A DNA stretch of 64,000 nucleotides, taken from assembly GCF_001544095.1 (NCBI RefSeq), contig NZ_BCPT01000001.1, forward strand, positions 186,001-250,000, in the 5' to 3' direction. How positions within the stretch are numbered: the stretch's first letter is position 1; each line of letters opens with the position of its first letter. Under the pieces are notes generated by a model that made no database searches, was not told the origin of the DNA, and saw only the letters and a program-made list of their open reading frames with translations. Positions 1-8,945 of this stretch are shown one piece after another. Origin of the DNA: Enterococcus casseliflavus NBRC 100478 (GTDB lineage: Bacteria; Bacillota; Bacilli; Lactobacillales; Enterococcaceae). A program made the translations under genes and the position numbers.

Positions 1-1
1 T

Positions 2-586
2 TCTCACACCGAAAAAGCCACTCTGCAGATTCAAGAAAAAAAAGAAATTGCTGCCGCAGCAGCCTCCTCAATTCAAGAAGGCGAAACAATTTTTTTAGGA
101 CCAGGTACAACAATCGAACTTTTGGCGACCCATTTACTGAACAAGAAAATTCGGATTATTACAAACAATTACCCGGTTTTTGATATTCTTGCGCAAGCAG
201 ATGGACCAGAAATTTTACTAATTGGTGGTGATTTCCGTAAAAATACCGGCGCATTTGTTGGACCAATCACCAACGACAATTTAAGAAGACTAAAGTTTAC
301 AAAAGCATTTATCAGTTCAAATGGCGTTCACAACGAAGCAATTTCTACTTACAGTACAGAAGAAGGAGAAGCGCAGCAGATCGCATTAAATAATTCTCGC
401 AAGAAATATCTGCTCGTTGATAACAAAAAGTTCAATCGGGATGATTTTTATGTGTTTTATAATTTACATGATTTCGATTTACTCATTACGGATCGCCAGA
501 TCTCGCGAGAGGTTCAAGAGCACTATGCACAATATGTCGATCTGCAAATTGCTGATTCAACCGAAAATACCACTATAGGAGCGTAA
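2..586 (+). CDS. DeoR/LacR-type sugar-responsive transcriptional repressor, C-terminal part (5' truncated)
   Basis: The reading frame is open from base 2 of the window, so the N-terminal winged-helix DNA-binding domain lies outside. The visible part is the DeoR C-terminal sensor domain: a stretch reading FLGPGTTIELLA followed by alternating strands and helices, with IIGGDFRKNTGAFVGP-like and YLLVDNKKFNRD motifs typical of the ISOCOT fold that binds sugar phosphates. DeoR proteins normally repress sugar-utilisation operons and are released by a phosphorylated sugar. The gene ends 2 bases before a HAD phosphatase start codon, so the two are probably co-transcribed. The inducer cannot be deduced. 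An ATG at 122 is internal to the domain and is not the real start. Confidence 0.85.
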   Translation, partial: SHTEKATLQIQEKKEIAAAAASSIQEGETIFLGPGTTIELLATHLLNKKIRIITNNYPVFDILAQADGPEILLIGGDFRKNTGAFVGPITNDNLRRLKFTKAFISSNGVHNEAISTYSTEEGEAQQIALNNSRKKYLLVDNKKFNRDDFYVFYNLHDFDLLITDRQISREVQEHYAQYVDLQIADSTENTTIGA

Positions 587-588
587 CT

Positions 589-1281
589 ATGAAAGGGATT
601 ATTTTTGATTTCAACGGAACAATGTTTTTGGACTCTCATCTACATGAAGCTGCTTGGCTGCACATGATTCATGATCATACAAAAGATGGTTTATCAGATG
701 AGGATATTTTAAAAAATATCCATGGTCGAACGAATACGGAGATTTTAAAACATTTCATTTCAGAACATTTGACCGCCTCTGAGATCGCCGTATTGTCAGA
801 AGAAAAAGAAAGCTATTATCGTATGCTTTGCTTGCAAAATAAGAACGATCTCCAATTGACAAAGGGGCTTGAAGCGACTCTTGATCAGCTGACTGACCAG
901 CAGATTCCATTAACGATCGCCACCGCTACTGTTAAAGAGAATGTTGCTTTTTATTTTGATACTTTCGATTTAGCTCGCTGGTTTGATTGGGATAAGATCG
1001 TCTATGACGATGGCTCTTTTCCTGGAAAACCGCAACCGGATATTTTTCTTAAAGCGGCTGGCAAATTGGGCTTAGCTCCTGCAGATTGTCTTGTTATCGA
1101 AGATGCTTATTCAGGTTTGCTTGCTGCCAAGCGTGCTGGGATTGGAACAATTATCGCAATTGATCCATTCGGTAAGAATAAATCAGTATTTGAACAGGCA
1201 CAGCTAAATAAAGATGGAACCATCAAAGATTTTACTGATTTTTGGACAGAGCACCTGTCAAAAGTTTTCGTTAAATCATAA
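589..1281 (+). CDS. HAD superfamily hydrolase, beta-phosphoglucomutase-like subfamily
   Basis: The 230-residue protein has the four HAD motifs: motif I DFNGT at residues 7-11, motif II around TIATAT, the motif III lysine in GKPQPD, and motif IV IEDAYSG. The cap region after motif I is helical, as in beta-phosphoglucomutase-like phosphatases. Such enzymes transfer or hydrolyse phosphate on small sugar phosphates in the cytosol. Motif I carries Asn9 where most members have the Asp acid/base; nucleophile Asp7 is retained. An AGGAG ribosome site lies 7 bases upstream of the ATG, and the gene follows the DeoR regulator directly, suggesting a sugar-phosphate role. The substrate is unknown. Confidence 0.85.
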   Translation: MKGIIFDFNGTMFLDSHLHEAAWLHMIHDHTKDGLSDEDILKNIHGRTNTEILKHFISEHLTASEIAVLSEEKESYYRMLCLQNKNDLQLTKGLEATLDQLTDQQIPLTIATATVKENVAFYFDTFDLARWFDWDKIVYDDGSFPGKPQPDIFLKAAGKLGLAPADCLVIEDAYSGLLAAKRAGIGTIIAIDPFGKNKSVFEQAQLNKDGTIKDFTDFWTEHLSKVFVKS

Positions 1282-1291
1282 TATTCCATAC

Positions 1292-1331
1292 AAAAAGCGG
1301 CTCAACCAAGAAATCTTGATTGAGCCACTTT
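1292..1331. terminator. Bidirectional intrinsic terminator
   Basis: A 12-bp stem (1299-1310 with 1315-1326) is flanked by A5 and a T-rich tract. The one imperfect pair becomes G-U on the minus strand, so it fits best as terminator of the minus-strand protease gene, while also closing the plus-strand DeoR/HAD operon. Confidence 0.8.
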
Positions 1332-1352
1332 GTTATTATTTGTTTCCATTTT

Positions 1353-2069
1353 CTAATTCCGACGGTTGTTATTACCGAATAAAATAATCAAACGTAAGAG
1401 CTGCAATAAGGTTGCTACGGCAGCTGCGACATACGTCAACGCTGCGGCAAAGAGCACTCTTCTTGCTTGTGGTACTTCATCTTCTGTTAACAAGCCACCA
1501 TCTGCCAAAATACGGATCGCCCGTTTTGAGGCATCGAACTCGACTGGCAAGGTCACTAATTGGAAAATAAACGCCAATGAGAAAGCCAACAAGCCTAAGT
1601 TGATCAGAAACGATCCTCGTAATAGGACCCCAATCAAAATCAATGGGATCGAGATGCTGGTTCCGATATTAGCGATCGGTACGATCGCATGACGCAAACG
1701 CAAAGGAAAATAACCTTTGGCATCTTGGACTGCGTGTCCACACTCATGGGCCGCAACACCGATTGCTGCTACCGAAGTTGATTGTGCAGTGGATTGCGAT
1801 AAACTCAGCATTTTGTTGCCAGAATTGTAATTATCCGTCAAATCACCAGCGATCGCTTGCACACCCACATTATTGATTCCTTGGCTTTGCAAGATGTACT
1901 GCGCCGCTTTTGTGCCGGTAATATTATTTTTACTTCTGACTTTGTCATATTTGTTAAAGGTACTTTTGACGTACGCTGACGCTGCTAGTGAAATCACCAT
2001 ACCGATAATTACAAGAATGAAAGTCGGGTCATAAAAAAAGCCGAACCCGTATCCGCCCATACCATACAC
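1353..2069 (-). CDS. Membrane zinc metallopeptidase, YugP family
   Basis: The 238-residue protein has the zinc protease motif AAHECGHAV at residues 106-114 (HExxH-like, with Cys inside) and four hydrophobic segments, near residues 15-33, 125-148, 155-175 and 205-230. This matches the YugP/Zn_peptidase_2 family of membrane-embedded metallopeptidases, whose substrates are mostly unknown. A GTG start at 2069 is preferred because an AGGGGGA ribosome site lies 7 bases upstream; the in-frame ATG three codons later is too far from it. The gene is monocistronic between two terminator-bounded regions. Confidence 0.85.
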   Translation of the reverse strand: MYGMGGYGFGFFYDPTFILVIIGMVISLAASAYVKSTFNKYDKVRSKNNITGTKAAQYILQSQGINNVGVQAIAGDLTDNYNSGNKMLSLSQSTAQSTSVAAIGVAAHECGHAVQDAKGYFPLRLRHAIVPIANIGTSISIPLILIGVLLRGSFLINLGLLAFSLAFIFQLVTLPVEFDASKRAIRILADGGLLTEDEVPQARRVLFAAALTYVAAAVATLLQLLRLIILFGNNNRRN

Positions 2070-2154
2070 GATAAAATTCCCCCTTTTAATCTTTGACCTT
2101 ATTTTACCATTAAAGTGGTGAAAAAATTATGAAGATGACTGGAAGATTTTGTTT

Positions 2155-2487
2155 TTAACCTTTTTTTACAAATTCTGATTTTAGTTTCATTGCGCCGAAG
2201 CCATCGATCTTGCAATCAATGTTGTGGTCGCCTTCGACTAATTTGATGTTTTTCACTTTCGTTCCTTGTTTGATGGCGCCAGATGCGCCTTTGACTTTCA
2301 AGTCTTTGATGACCGTTACTGTATCGCCATCGACTAAAATATTGCCGTTGGCATCTTTATATACGGGTGCTTCTTCCATCGCTTGTTGCTCTTGCCATTC
2401 GTTTCCGCATTCAGGACAAACAAACAGCCCGCGGTCTTCATAAGCGTATTCAGATTGGCAATTTGGACAGTTAGGAATTTGAGTCAT
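2155..2487 (-). CDS. YjdM/PhnA family zinc-ribbon protein
   Basis: The 110-residue protein has an N-terminal zinc ribbon (Cys7, Cys10, Cys24, Cys27 in CPNC and CPEC pairs) followed by the compact PhnA beta domain with DGDTV and [19 protein letters not shown]-like segments. The family was named from the E. coli phosphonate locus, but the small protein is not a proven phosphonate enzyme and no phosphonate genes are nearby. The start follows AAAGGAG with 8-base spacing. It stands alone between the zinc protease and the methionine importer. Confidence 0.85.
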   Translation of the reverse strand: MTQIPNCPNCQSEYAYEDRGLFVCPECGNEWQEQQAMEEAPVYKDANGNILVDGDTVTVIKDLKVKGASGAIKQGTKVKNIKLVEGDHNIDCKIDGFGAMKLKSEFVKKG

Positions 2488-2591
2488 AGTGTTGCTCCTT
2501 TAAAATATAATTTTCGCTGTAAAAAAACAACTCACCATCAGCATACCGAAAAACCATTAGCGGTGCAACCAAAAATCAGTGACCTGTAAGT

Positions 2592-2629
2592 AAAAAAAAT
2601 CGCTTCTGTAGAGTAATAACAGAAGCGAT
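2592..2629 (-). terminator. Terminator of the metQ-metN-metI operon
   Basis: An 11-bp perfect stem (2599-2609 with 2619-2629) is followed on the minus strand by eight T residues, directly downstream of metI. Confidence 0.85.
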
Positions 2630-2670
2630 AACTCAAGTGTATTCGAAAAGGAACTACAAAGCGTTGGGTA

Positions 2671-3330
2671 TTATTTTGAGAAATGATTCGCACAAGCATC
2701 GCCGACCCACTGGATGATTTGTACCAGAAGAATCAGCAGGAGAATCACCACAATCAAAATCGCCGTTTCATAGCGATAATAACCATACTGAATTGCTAAA
2801 TCGCCAATGCCGCCTGCGCCAATTGTTCCCACCATCGCTGAGTAGCCTAAAAGACTGATCAAAGTTAGCACAAATCCGCGAATCAAAGCTGGCAGACTTT
2901 CTGGTAAAATCACTTCGCGAACGATCTGTCTCGTCGATGCTCCAGAAGCGACGCTGGCTTCAAGGACGCCATAGTCGATTTCGGCAAATGCGGATTCAGC
3001 GATTCGGGCGTAAAAAGGAATCGCGGCAATCGATAAAGCAATCGCACCACCCGCTGGGGTATAAGGATCACCGATCAGCATCGCTGATAACGGAATCAGC
3101 GTAATCAATAAGATCAAAAATGGCAGCGAACGGATTGCATTGACGACAAAATCGGCCAGATGATGCAAGAAAATATTTTTATGAAAAAGGTTACTGCCGA
3201 CTAAAAACAGGACTAATCCAATCAATAAGCCGAAAACTACTCCTATAATTGCTGAGGTCCCCACCATAAAGAATGTTTCCCATAGTGCTTGAGGCAGGTT
3301 TGTTTTTAAAATCTCAATCGTTTCAGCCAT
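2671..3330 (-). CDS. metI: Methionine ABC transporter permease MetI
   Basis: This is a membrane permease of the D- and L-methionine importer, with about five hydrophobic segments and the EAA-type coupling loop (GVLEASVASGAS followed by a glycine-rich LISLLGYSAMVG helix). It pairs with MetN in the membrane. The ATG at 3330 is preferred over an in-frame GTG at 3339 because AGGTGAG sits 5-11 bases upstream of it; the start overlaps the end of metN by 8 bases, indicating translational coupling. The length of 219 residues is normal for MetI. It is the last gene of the T-box controlled operon. Confidence 0.92.
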   Translation of the reverse strand: MAETIEILKTNLPQALWETFFMVGTSAIIGVVFGLLIGLVLFLVGSNLFHKNIFLHHLADFVVNAIRSLPFLILLITLIPLSAMLIGDPYTPAGGAIALSIAAIPFYARIAESAFAEIDYGVLEASVASGASTRQIVREVILPESLPALIRGFVLTLISLLGYSAMVGTIGAGGIGDLAIQYGYYRYETAILIVVILLLILLVQIIQWVGDACANHFSK

Positions 3331-4348
3331 TTTTCTCACCTATCTTTCTTAGAGAAAAGACGTTCGCAGCTAAATGTTCTCGGGCTTTTGCTGCTTCTTC
3401 GTCGGGTCCCGTCAAATAGATATACAAAATACCGATCACATCTTTTTTGATATACTCAATTTTCCCATGGATGATATTGATCGACACATCGTAGGCTTTC
3501 GCTACAGTCGAAATCAGCGGTTCTAACGTATACTCACCTTGGTAGCGCAATTCCAGCAAGTCGCCTTGCGTGAAAGATGCTAGAATCTCTTCAGGAAGCG
3601 TCAGATCCAAGTAGCGGCCTACCAGTTTTTTTGTAATAGGCTGTTTAGGCTGACTGAACAAGCCATAGGTCGTTTGTTCTTCAACAATGCGCCCCTTTTC
3701 CATCACTGCCACCCGATCAAAAAACTTACGGGCAACATCCAATTCATGAGTGATAAAGACGATGGTGATGCCTGTCTGTTCCTTGATTCGGATCAACAAT
3801 TTCAAAATTTCTTCAGTCGTTTCAACATCTAACGCACTGGTAGCTTCGTCACACAACAAAATCTCAGGTTCGTTGGCAATCGCTCGTGCAATGCCGATCC
3901 GTTGCTTTTCTCCCCCAGACAAATTATTCGGATACTCGTGAATTTTGTGAGGCAGATCCACCATTTCCAACAGTTCCTTGATCCTCGCTTCTTGCTGATC
4001 TTTCGGATAATCACCAGCGCGCAAAGCAAAGGCTAAATTTTCCTTGATGGTTCGATTATGGATCAGATTGAAATGCTGAAAGATCATCCCGATTTTTTGT
4101 CGTACTTCACGCAAGTGTTTGCCTTTGGCTTGCGTGATGTCTTGACCATCAATCAGAATTTGACCGCTAGAGGGCACCTGCAGTAGATTCAACGTACGAA
4201 CCAAGGTACTTTTCCCAGCCCCGCTCAATCCGACGATCCCGTATACTTCTCCAGCTTGAACGGAAAAATCAACGGAATCCACTGCTTTTTTGATTTGTTT
4301 TTTATGAGTGAATGTCACTGATACTTGTTTTACTTCTATTTTTGCCAT
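3323..4348 (-). CDS. metN: Methionine ABC transporter ATP-binding protein MetN
   Basis: This 341-residue ATPase energises methionine import. Walker A (GLSGAGKST) is at residues 40-48, followed by a Q-loop, the ABC signature LSGGEKQR and Walker B LLCDEATSALD. The C-terminal 90 residues form the NIL/ACT-like domain that in E. coli MetN binds methionine and gives trans-inhibition. It lies between metQ and metI with 14-base and overlapping junctions. The combination of NIL domain, MetQ-type lipoprotein and Met T-box makes the substrate assignment firm. Confidence 0.95.
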   Translation of the reverse strand: MAKIEVKQVSVTFTHKKQIKKAVDSVDFSVQAGEVYGIVGLSGAGKSTLVRTLNLLQVPSSGQILIDGQDITQAKGKHLREVRQKIGMIFQHFNLIHNRTIKENLAFALRAGDYPKDQQEARIKELLEMVDLPHKIHEYPNNLSGGEKQRIGIARAIANEPEILLCDEATSALDVETTEEILKLLIRIKEQTGITIVFITHELDVARKFFDRVAVMEKGRIVEEQTTYGLFSQPKQPITKKLVGRYLDLTLPEEILASFTQGDLLELRYQGEYTLEPLISTVAKAYDVSINIIHGKIEYIKKDVIGILYIYLTGPDEEAAKAREHLAANVFSLRKIGEKNG

Positions 4349-4362
4349 AAGGTATGCCCTTC

Positions 4363-5220
4363 TTACTCAGTCCAAAATTTCGGTTGATCAAAGTTGCTGA
4401 ACGGTGATTCGGCAATCGCTTCTTTAAATGCGTCACTTTCTAATACTTCCGTAACTGCCTTAGCAAAATCACTGTCTTCTTCTTCGGTGGACACCACAAA
4501 GACATTTTTATATTCTTCTTTCAACGACTCCAACGCCAAAGCATCTGCAGGATCAAGAGAAGCCGCCCAAGCGAAGTTTCCTGGTACTAAAGCTAAATCG
4601 ACTGTATCTAACGAACGAGCCAATTGGGCTGCGTCTAATTCTTTAAATGTCAGATTCTTCGGATTTTCTTCGATATCATTCACCGTTGCCTTCGTTTCGT
4701 CGATATTGTCTGCGATGGTGATCAACTCATTGGCAGCTAACAGTTGCAAGGTCCGAGCTAAATTTGAGGCATCATTGGCAATCGAAACAGTCGCCCCGTC
4801 TGCTAACTCATCCAAGCTGGACAGTTGCTTCGAATAGATGCCCATTCCCAATGTTGGCACTTTTTGTAATGCCGTAAGAGATAACTGGTTATCTGCCGAA
4901 AATTTTTCTAGATAGGCCGTATGCTGAAACAAATTGGCATCGATTTGTCCATTCGCCAAGGCATTGTTCGGCTGAATATAATCATTAAACACTTTGGTCG
5001 TTAGTTGATACCCTTTTTCTTCCAGTAATGGAGAGATCACCTCTGTCACCATATCCCCATATGGTCCAGGTGCCACTCCAACGACTTTTTCTTCCACTGC
5101 ATCTACACTATTTTCACCAGACTGTGTATCCTCCGTGCTGCTAGTATTGCTACAAGCTGCCAATGTAATTAAGACAGCAGCAGCAACTAACCCAACGATT
5201 CCCTTTTTCAACTGTTTCAT
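4363..5220 (-). CDS. metQ: Methionine-binding lipoprotein MetQ
   Basis: This is the substrate-binding component of the methionine importer, a 285-residue lipoprotein. The signal peptide ends in the lipobox LAAC with Cys23 as the predicted lipidation site. The mature part carries the NlpA-family features GVAPGPYGDM, ANLFQHTAYLEKF and LVPGNFAWAA. It is the first gene of the operon and starts just downstream of the T-box terminator with a GGGGGAACT ribosome site. Confidence 0.95.
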   Translation of the reverse strand: MKQLKKGIVGLVAAAVLITLAACSNTSSTEDTQSGENSVDAVEEKVVGVAPGPYGDMVTEVISPLLEEKGYQLTTKVFNDYIQPNNALANGQIDANLFQHTAYLEKFSADNQLSLTALQKVPTLGMGIYSKQLSSLDELADGATVSIANDASNLARTLQLLAANELITIADNIDETKATVNDIEENPKNLTFKELDAAQLARSLDTVDLALVPGNFAWAASLDPADALALESLKEEYKNVFVVSTEEEDSDFAKAVTEVLESDAFKEAIAESPFSNFDQPKFWTE

Positions 5221-5240
5221 TTTTTAGTTCCCCCTTTTTA

Positions 5241-5510
5241 TAATAAAAAAACGTCCTTTCTCCATCATAGAGAAAGGACGAAACAACCATGTTCGTGGTA
5301 CCACCTTTAATTCATTGGCACAAGCTGCCAACCTTATCAGTTTATCAACTGCTTTGCTGTAACGGGCAATCCCGCTGCACGCTTGCTTTTGCTCACGTCC
5401 AAACGCTCCAAGGCCATCTTCAGTCAAACGGCTGTGCTCTTTCTCACCAATCCGAGCTCTCTGATCCAATCGAAACTGACTTACTCTTCTTATCATCGCG
5501 TGTTTTTAAG
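5241..5510 (-). promoter_or_regulatory. T-box riboswitch, methionine specifier (metQNI leader)
   Basis: Read on the minus strand, the leader has the Stem I elements (AGTA near its base, AGAGAGC and GGTGAGAAAGAGC in the arm), then the specifier region CTGAAGATGG with ATG at 5417-5415. The conserved antiterminator sequence GGTGGTACCACGA follows at about 5305-5293; its TGGT bulge fits a tRNA ending in A-CCA, as tRNA-Met does. A terminator stem (5280-5252) with seven T residues completes the switch. Uncharged tRNA-Met should bind and allow read-through into metQ. The specifier is read by analogy, without a folding computation. Confidence 0.92.
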
Positions 5511-5519
5511 TTGTGTTTA

Positions 5520-5548
5520 ACTATACGATAGCCTCAAATGAATGTCAA
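5520..5548 (-). promoter_or_regulatory. Sigma-A promoter of the metQNI operon
   Basis: TTGACA (5548-5543) and TATAGT (5525-5520) are separated by 17 bases on the minus strand, immediately upstream of the T-box leader. Confidence 0.8.
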
Positions 5549-5597
5549 TTCTTTTTTTCACGAAAAAACCATCTTTTTACAATGATTTTCACAGCGT

Positions 5598-6431
5598 TTA
5601 TACAGTCAAATTCTCATCTAAAATCAAGCCTTCAGAGACCATAACCGCATCACCGATCAATTCTAATGCGCCCTGATCAACATCAACTTCTACCGTTAAC
5701 TCGCCACCTAACACGTGCAGCAAGACATTCGCTGCCGCTTGCTGGTGACGTTTGGTCACGACATACGCAGTGGCACCAGAACCTGTGCCGCACGCATAGG
5801 TAAAACCTTCCACCCCTCGTTCATACGTGCGAACGATCAGATCACCCTTGTCATCTTCTTCATAGAAATTGACATTCGCCCCTTTGGGGAAAACCTCCCA
5901 ATAGCGTATCTCTTTGGCAAGTTCAGCCAGCTGTTCCAACTCAGTTTCTGCCAGACCAGGATAGTGAACCACCGCATGAGGAATTCCTGGATCACCCAAT
6001 TCCACATAGTCCACGAAAGAAACCATTGGATTCGGGTACGCTTGATCAAATGTAGTCACGGTCGGTGGATTCAAGGTTACTTTGTAGTGTTTTGCCGACA
6101 AGCGCCATGCGGGGACATCGCCAGCAACTGTTTCGATGGTCATCTGCTCGCCAGCAATTCCCTTCTCAAAGGCATAGCGGGCAATACAGCGAGCGCCGTT
6201 GCCGCACATTTCTGCTTCGGTCCCATCAGCATTGTAAAACCGCATCCGAAAATCAGCGGTTCCTGTGGGAAAATCCACTGCCATGACTGCATCCGCGCCA
6301 ACAGAAAATTTCCGATGGCAAACCTGAGCAGCAAATTGCGACAGTTGTTCATGGGAGAATTTCAATGTGCGGTTATCGATTACGATAAAATCATTTCCTG
6401 CACCTTGCATTTTTGTATAAGGAATCGTCAT
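5598..6431 (-). CDS. dapF: Diaminopimelate epimerase
   Basis: This enzyme converts LL- to meso-diaminopimelate, the substrate of LysA. The 277-residue protein has the family landmarks GAGNDF (residues 10-15) and the two catalytic cysteines, Cys76 in MCGNGARC and Cys214 in ACGTGSGA. It is the third gene of the leftward operon, 23 bases after lysA, with AGGTGACAAC before the ATG. Both catalytic residues are intact. Confidence 0.95.
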   Translation of the reverse strand: MTIPYTKMQGAGNDFIVIDNRTLKFSHEQLSQFAAQVCHRKFSVGADAVMAVDFPTGTADFRMRFYNADGTEAEMCGNGARCIARYAFEKGIAGEQMTIETVAGDVPAWRLSAKHYKVTLNPPTVTTFDQAYPNPMVSFVDYVELGDPGIPHAVVHYPGLAETELEQLAELAKEIRYWEVFPKGANVNFYEEDDKGDLIVRTYERGVEGFTYACGTGSGATAYVVTKRHQQAAANVLLHVLGGELTVEVDVDQGALELIGDAVMVSEGLILDENLTV

Positions 6432-6454
6432 GTTGTCACCTGCTTTTCAAAATT

Positions 6455-7771
6455 TTACTTGCTGGAAGCTCCCTCTTTTAGAAACGAAGGAACCACTTCA
6501 TTTTGCAGCATTTGCTCGTAGGACTGGCGTTTAACGGCTAATTCCGCTTGGCCGTTTTCCACAAAGACGACTGCAGGAATCTGTAAATTATTGTAGCTGC
6601 TGGCCATCGAATAGCCATAAGCTCCTGTTGCGAACGTAGCAAACAGATCCCCAGTTTCAACGGGCGGTAATGCAAGATCTTTTACTAAGATGTCCGTGCT
6701 CTCACAAGCTTTGCCAGAAATGGTGATCTTTTGTGTCGCAGCTTCGGAAGCGCGGTTGGCTAAGATTCCAGTGTATGTTGCTTGATAAAGACCTGGACGA
6801 ATATTGTCTGTCATGCCCCCGTCAATGCTGGCGTATGTTCTGATTCCTGGCAATGTCTTGATACTGCCGATGGTGTGCAAACTGATACCTGCTTCTGCGA
6901 CGATACTACGCCCAGGTTCAATAACGATGGTCGGACGTTCGCTCTGGTGCTGCGCATAAAAGGCGTCGATTTTTTCCATCACAGGATCTAAAAAGTAGCT
7001 GTAGGGTTGGCGAATATCTGCATCTGTGTATCGAACGCCAAAGCCGCCGCCAACATTTAGTTCTTTGATCCAATAATCAAAGCGTTCATGAATGGTTTGG
7101 ACAAGGGCCAAAGCCGCATCAACTGCCGCTAGATGTGAGCGATTGTCCGACAATTGACTGCCGACATGAAAATGCAGGCCATAGAAATCCAATTCAGGTG
7201 CTTGAATCACTTCTTCCACTAACGGAAATAAGATTTCTTCATCTAAAGGAATCCCGAATTTCGAATCTTTTTGTCCGGTCGAGATAAATTGATGGGTGCT
7301 GACCGAAACCTCGGGTGTGATGCGCAACAAAATTTTAGCAACGACTTGCTTTTCTTGACATAACGCGCGGATCAAGCCGACTTCTTGAATGCCATCAACG
7401 ATGATCCGTCCTACGCCATAATCAAGGGCGGCTGCTAATTCTTCAATCGATTTATTATTGCCGTTAAACTCGATGTGTTCTGCTGGAAAATCAGCTTGGA
7501 TCGCTGTATAAAGCTCTCCACCGCTAACCACGTCTAATGAGAGTCCTTCTGACTTGATCACTTGCAGCATTGCTGTGGTGCAGAAAGCTTTAGCGGCATA
7601 GGCTGCCCGTGTCTTGCTGTAGCGCGTCAAAAACTGCGCCTGAATCTTTTGGCATTCTTCGCGAATCTCCGAAACGGAATACACGTAAAGGGGGGTTCCG
7701 AAGGTTTTTGCCAGCTCAACGGTATCACAACCGTCAATGTATAAGTGATTGTTCTTGATTTCTTTTGCCAT
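6455..7771 (-). CDS. lysA: Diaminopimelate decarboxylase
   Basis: This enzyme makes L-lysine from meso-diaminopimelate using PLP. It is a 438-residue fold-III enzyme with the PLP lysine at Lys61 (AYAAKAF), the glycine-rich NVGGGFG loop, the EPGRS motif and the C-terminal catalytic ACESTD. The start follows AAGGAG and lies 4 bases after the dapL stop codon. With dapF it forms the end of the pathway in one operon. Confidence 0.95.
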   Translation of the reverse strand: MAKEIKNNHLYIDGCDTVELAKTFGTPLYVYSVSEIREECQKIQAQFLTRYSKTRAAYAAKAFCTTAMLQVIKSEGLSLDVVSGGELYTAIQADFPAEHIEFNGNNKSIEELAAALDYGVGRIIVDGIQEVGLIRALCQEKQVVAKILLRITPEVSVSTHQFISTGQKDSKFGIPLDEEILFPLVEEVIQAPELDFYGLHFHVGSQLSDNRSHLAAVDAALALVQTIHERFDYWIKELNVGGGFGVRYTDADIRQPYSYFLDPVMEKIDAFYAQHQSERPTIVIEPGRSIVAEAGISLHTIGSIKTLPGIRTYASIDGGMTDNIRPGLYQATYTGILANRASEAATQKITISGKACESTDILVKDLALPPVETGDLFATFATGAYGYSMASSYNNLQIPAVVFVENGQAELAVKRQSYEQMLQNEVVPSFLKEGASSK

Positions 7772-7775
7772 CGCT

Positions 7776-8945
7776 TTACTCCTTGTCTGTCGGCTCGTTC
7801 AACGCCTCGATCAAACGAACGTAGCATTCGATGCCTTGCAATAGATTTTTTTCGTCAAAATTCATTTTGCTGCTGTGTAAAGGGTGGACATAGCCTTTTT
7901 CTTCATTTCGGGTGCCGACAAAGAAAAAGACACCGGGGATTTCCTTTTGGTACATCGAAAAATCCTCTGCCAACATATATGGCGGTGTTTCTCGGTAGCT
8001 CTCCCCGACCACTTTTTCCAACACTTCCACCATCTCAGGATCATTGTCCACGACACGATAAAGGTGCTCGAATTCGACATCCGCCGTGCAATCATATCCT
8101 TTGGCGATTTCTTGTGCGACGGTGGTGATTCTGCGCGTCATCGTTTCATAGACTTCATCTTCAAACGCCCGCATCGTTCCTTTTAAAACGACCTTGCCGG
8201 GAATGATATTTTCCGCATCTCCCCCATGGATCTTCCCAAAAGTGATGACCCCAGCAGAAAGCGGGCTGATATTGCGTGAAATGATCGAATGCAATCCTTG
8301 AATAATCGCAGCCGCGGCTAAAATGGCATCATGTCCTTGATGAGGCTGGGCACCATGGGCACTCGTGCCGTTGATCGTTAGATTGATCTCGCCGTTACGG
8401 GCCATCATCGGACCTTTCCGACTCGCAATGACTCCTTCGGGAAAGTCTGGGAAGACATGCAGCCCCACGATTTTTTCCACGCCAAAATCTCGTAAGATGC
8501 CTTCATCGATCATCAGTTGAGCGCCACCGGGGCTTTCCTCGGCTGGTTGGAAAATCAAAACGATCGTTCCACGAATCACTTCAGGATGCGTCGCTAAGTA
8601 TTTGGCAAACCCTAGCATCGTTGCCATATGGCCATCATGCCCGCAGGCGTGCATTTTTCCTTCATGTTTGGAAGCAAAAGAAACACCGGTCTCTTCTTTG
8701 ATCGGTAGTGCATCGATATCCGTTCGAAAGGCCAGTGTCTTTCCTGGACGCTCACTGCGAAAGACAGCAATCAAGCCGGTTTCAATCACTGGATAGATTT
8801 CTTTGATCCCAAAGGATTGCAACTGACGCAGCAAGTATTCCTTTGTTTTGAACTCAGTTAACCCTAATTCAGGGATTGTATGTAATTCACGACGAAAACG
8901 AACCACGTCTTCGGTTAATTCTGTGACTGTTTGCGATACTTGCAT
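7776..8945 (-). CDS. dapL: N-acetyldiaminopimelate deacetylase (M20 family)
   Basis: The 389-residue M20D amidohydrolase has RRELHTIPELG near the N-terminus, the metal motif HACGHDGHMA, and EESPGGAQ with the catalytic Glu. Members of this family also act as hippurate, auxin-conjugate or N-acetylcysteine deacetylases. The position next to lysA and dapF and opposite the acetyltransferase dapH supports the N-acetyl-LL-diaminopimelate role. It is the first gene of the leftward operon, with AAAGGTG before the ATG. Function is inferred from family plus context. Confidence 0.88.
   Translation of the reverse strand: MQVSQTVTELTEDVVRFRRELHTIPELGLTEFKTKEYLLRQLQSFGIKEIYPVIETGLIAVFRSERPGKTLAFRTDIDALPIKEETGVSFASKHEGKMHACGHDGHMATMLGFAKYLATHPEVIRGTIVLIFQPAEESPGGAQLMIDEGILRDFGVEKIVGLHVFPDFPEGVIASRKGPMMARNGEINLTINGTSAHGAQPHQGHDAILAAAAIIQGLHSIISRNISPLSAGVITFGKIHGGDAENIIPGKVVLKGTMRAFEDEVYETMTRRITTVAQEIAKGYDCTADVEFEHLYRVVDNDPEMVEVLEKVVGESYRETPPYMLAEDFSMYQKEIPGVFFFVGTRNEEKGYVHPLHSSKMNFDEKNLLQGIECYVRLIEALNEPTDKE

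Noticed and set aside
5715-6521. Plus-strand 268-codon frame opposite dapF and lysA
   Set aside because: It is antisense to dapF, whose catalytic cysteines are intact, and has no ribosome site or recognisable domain.
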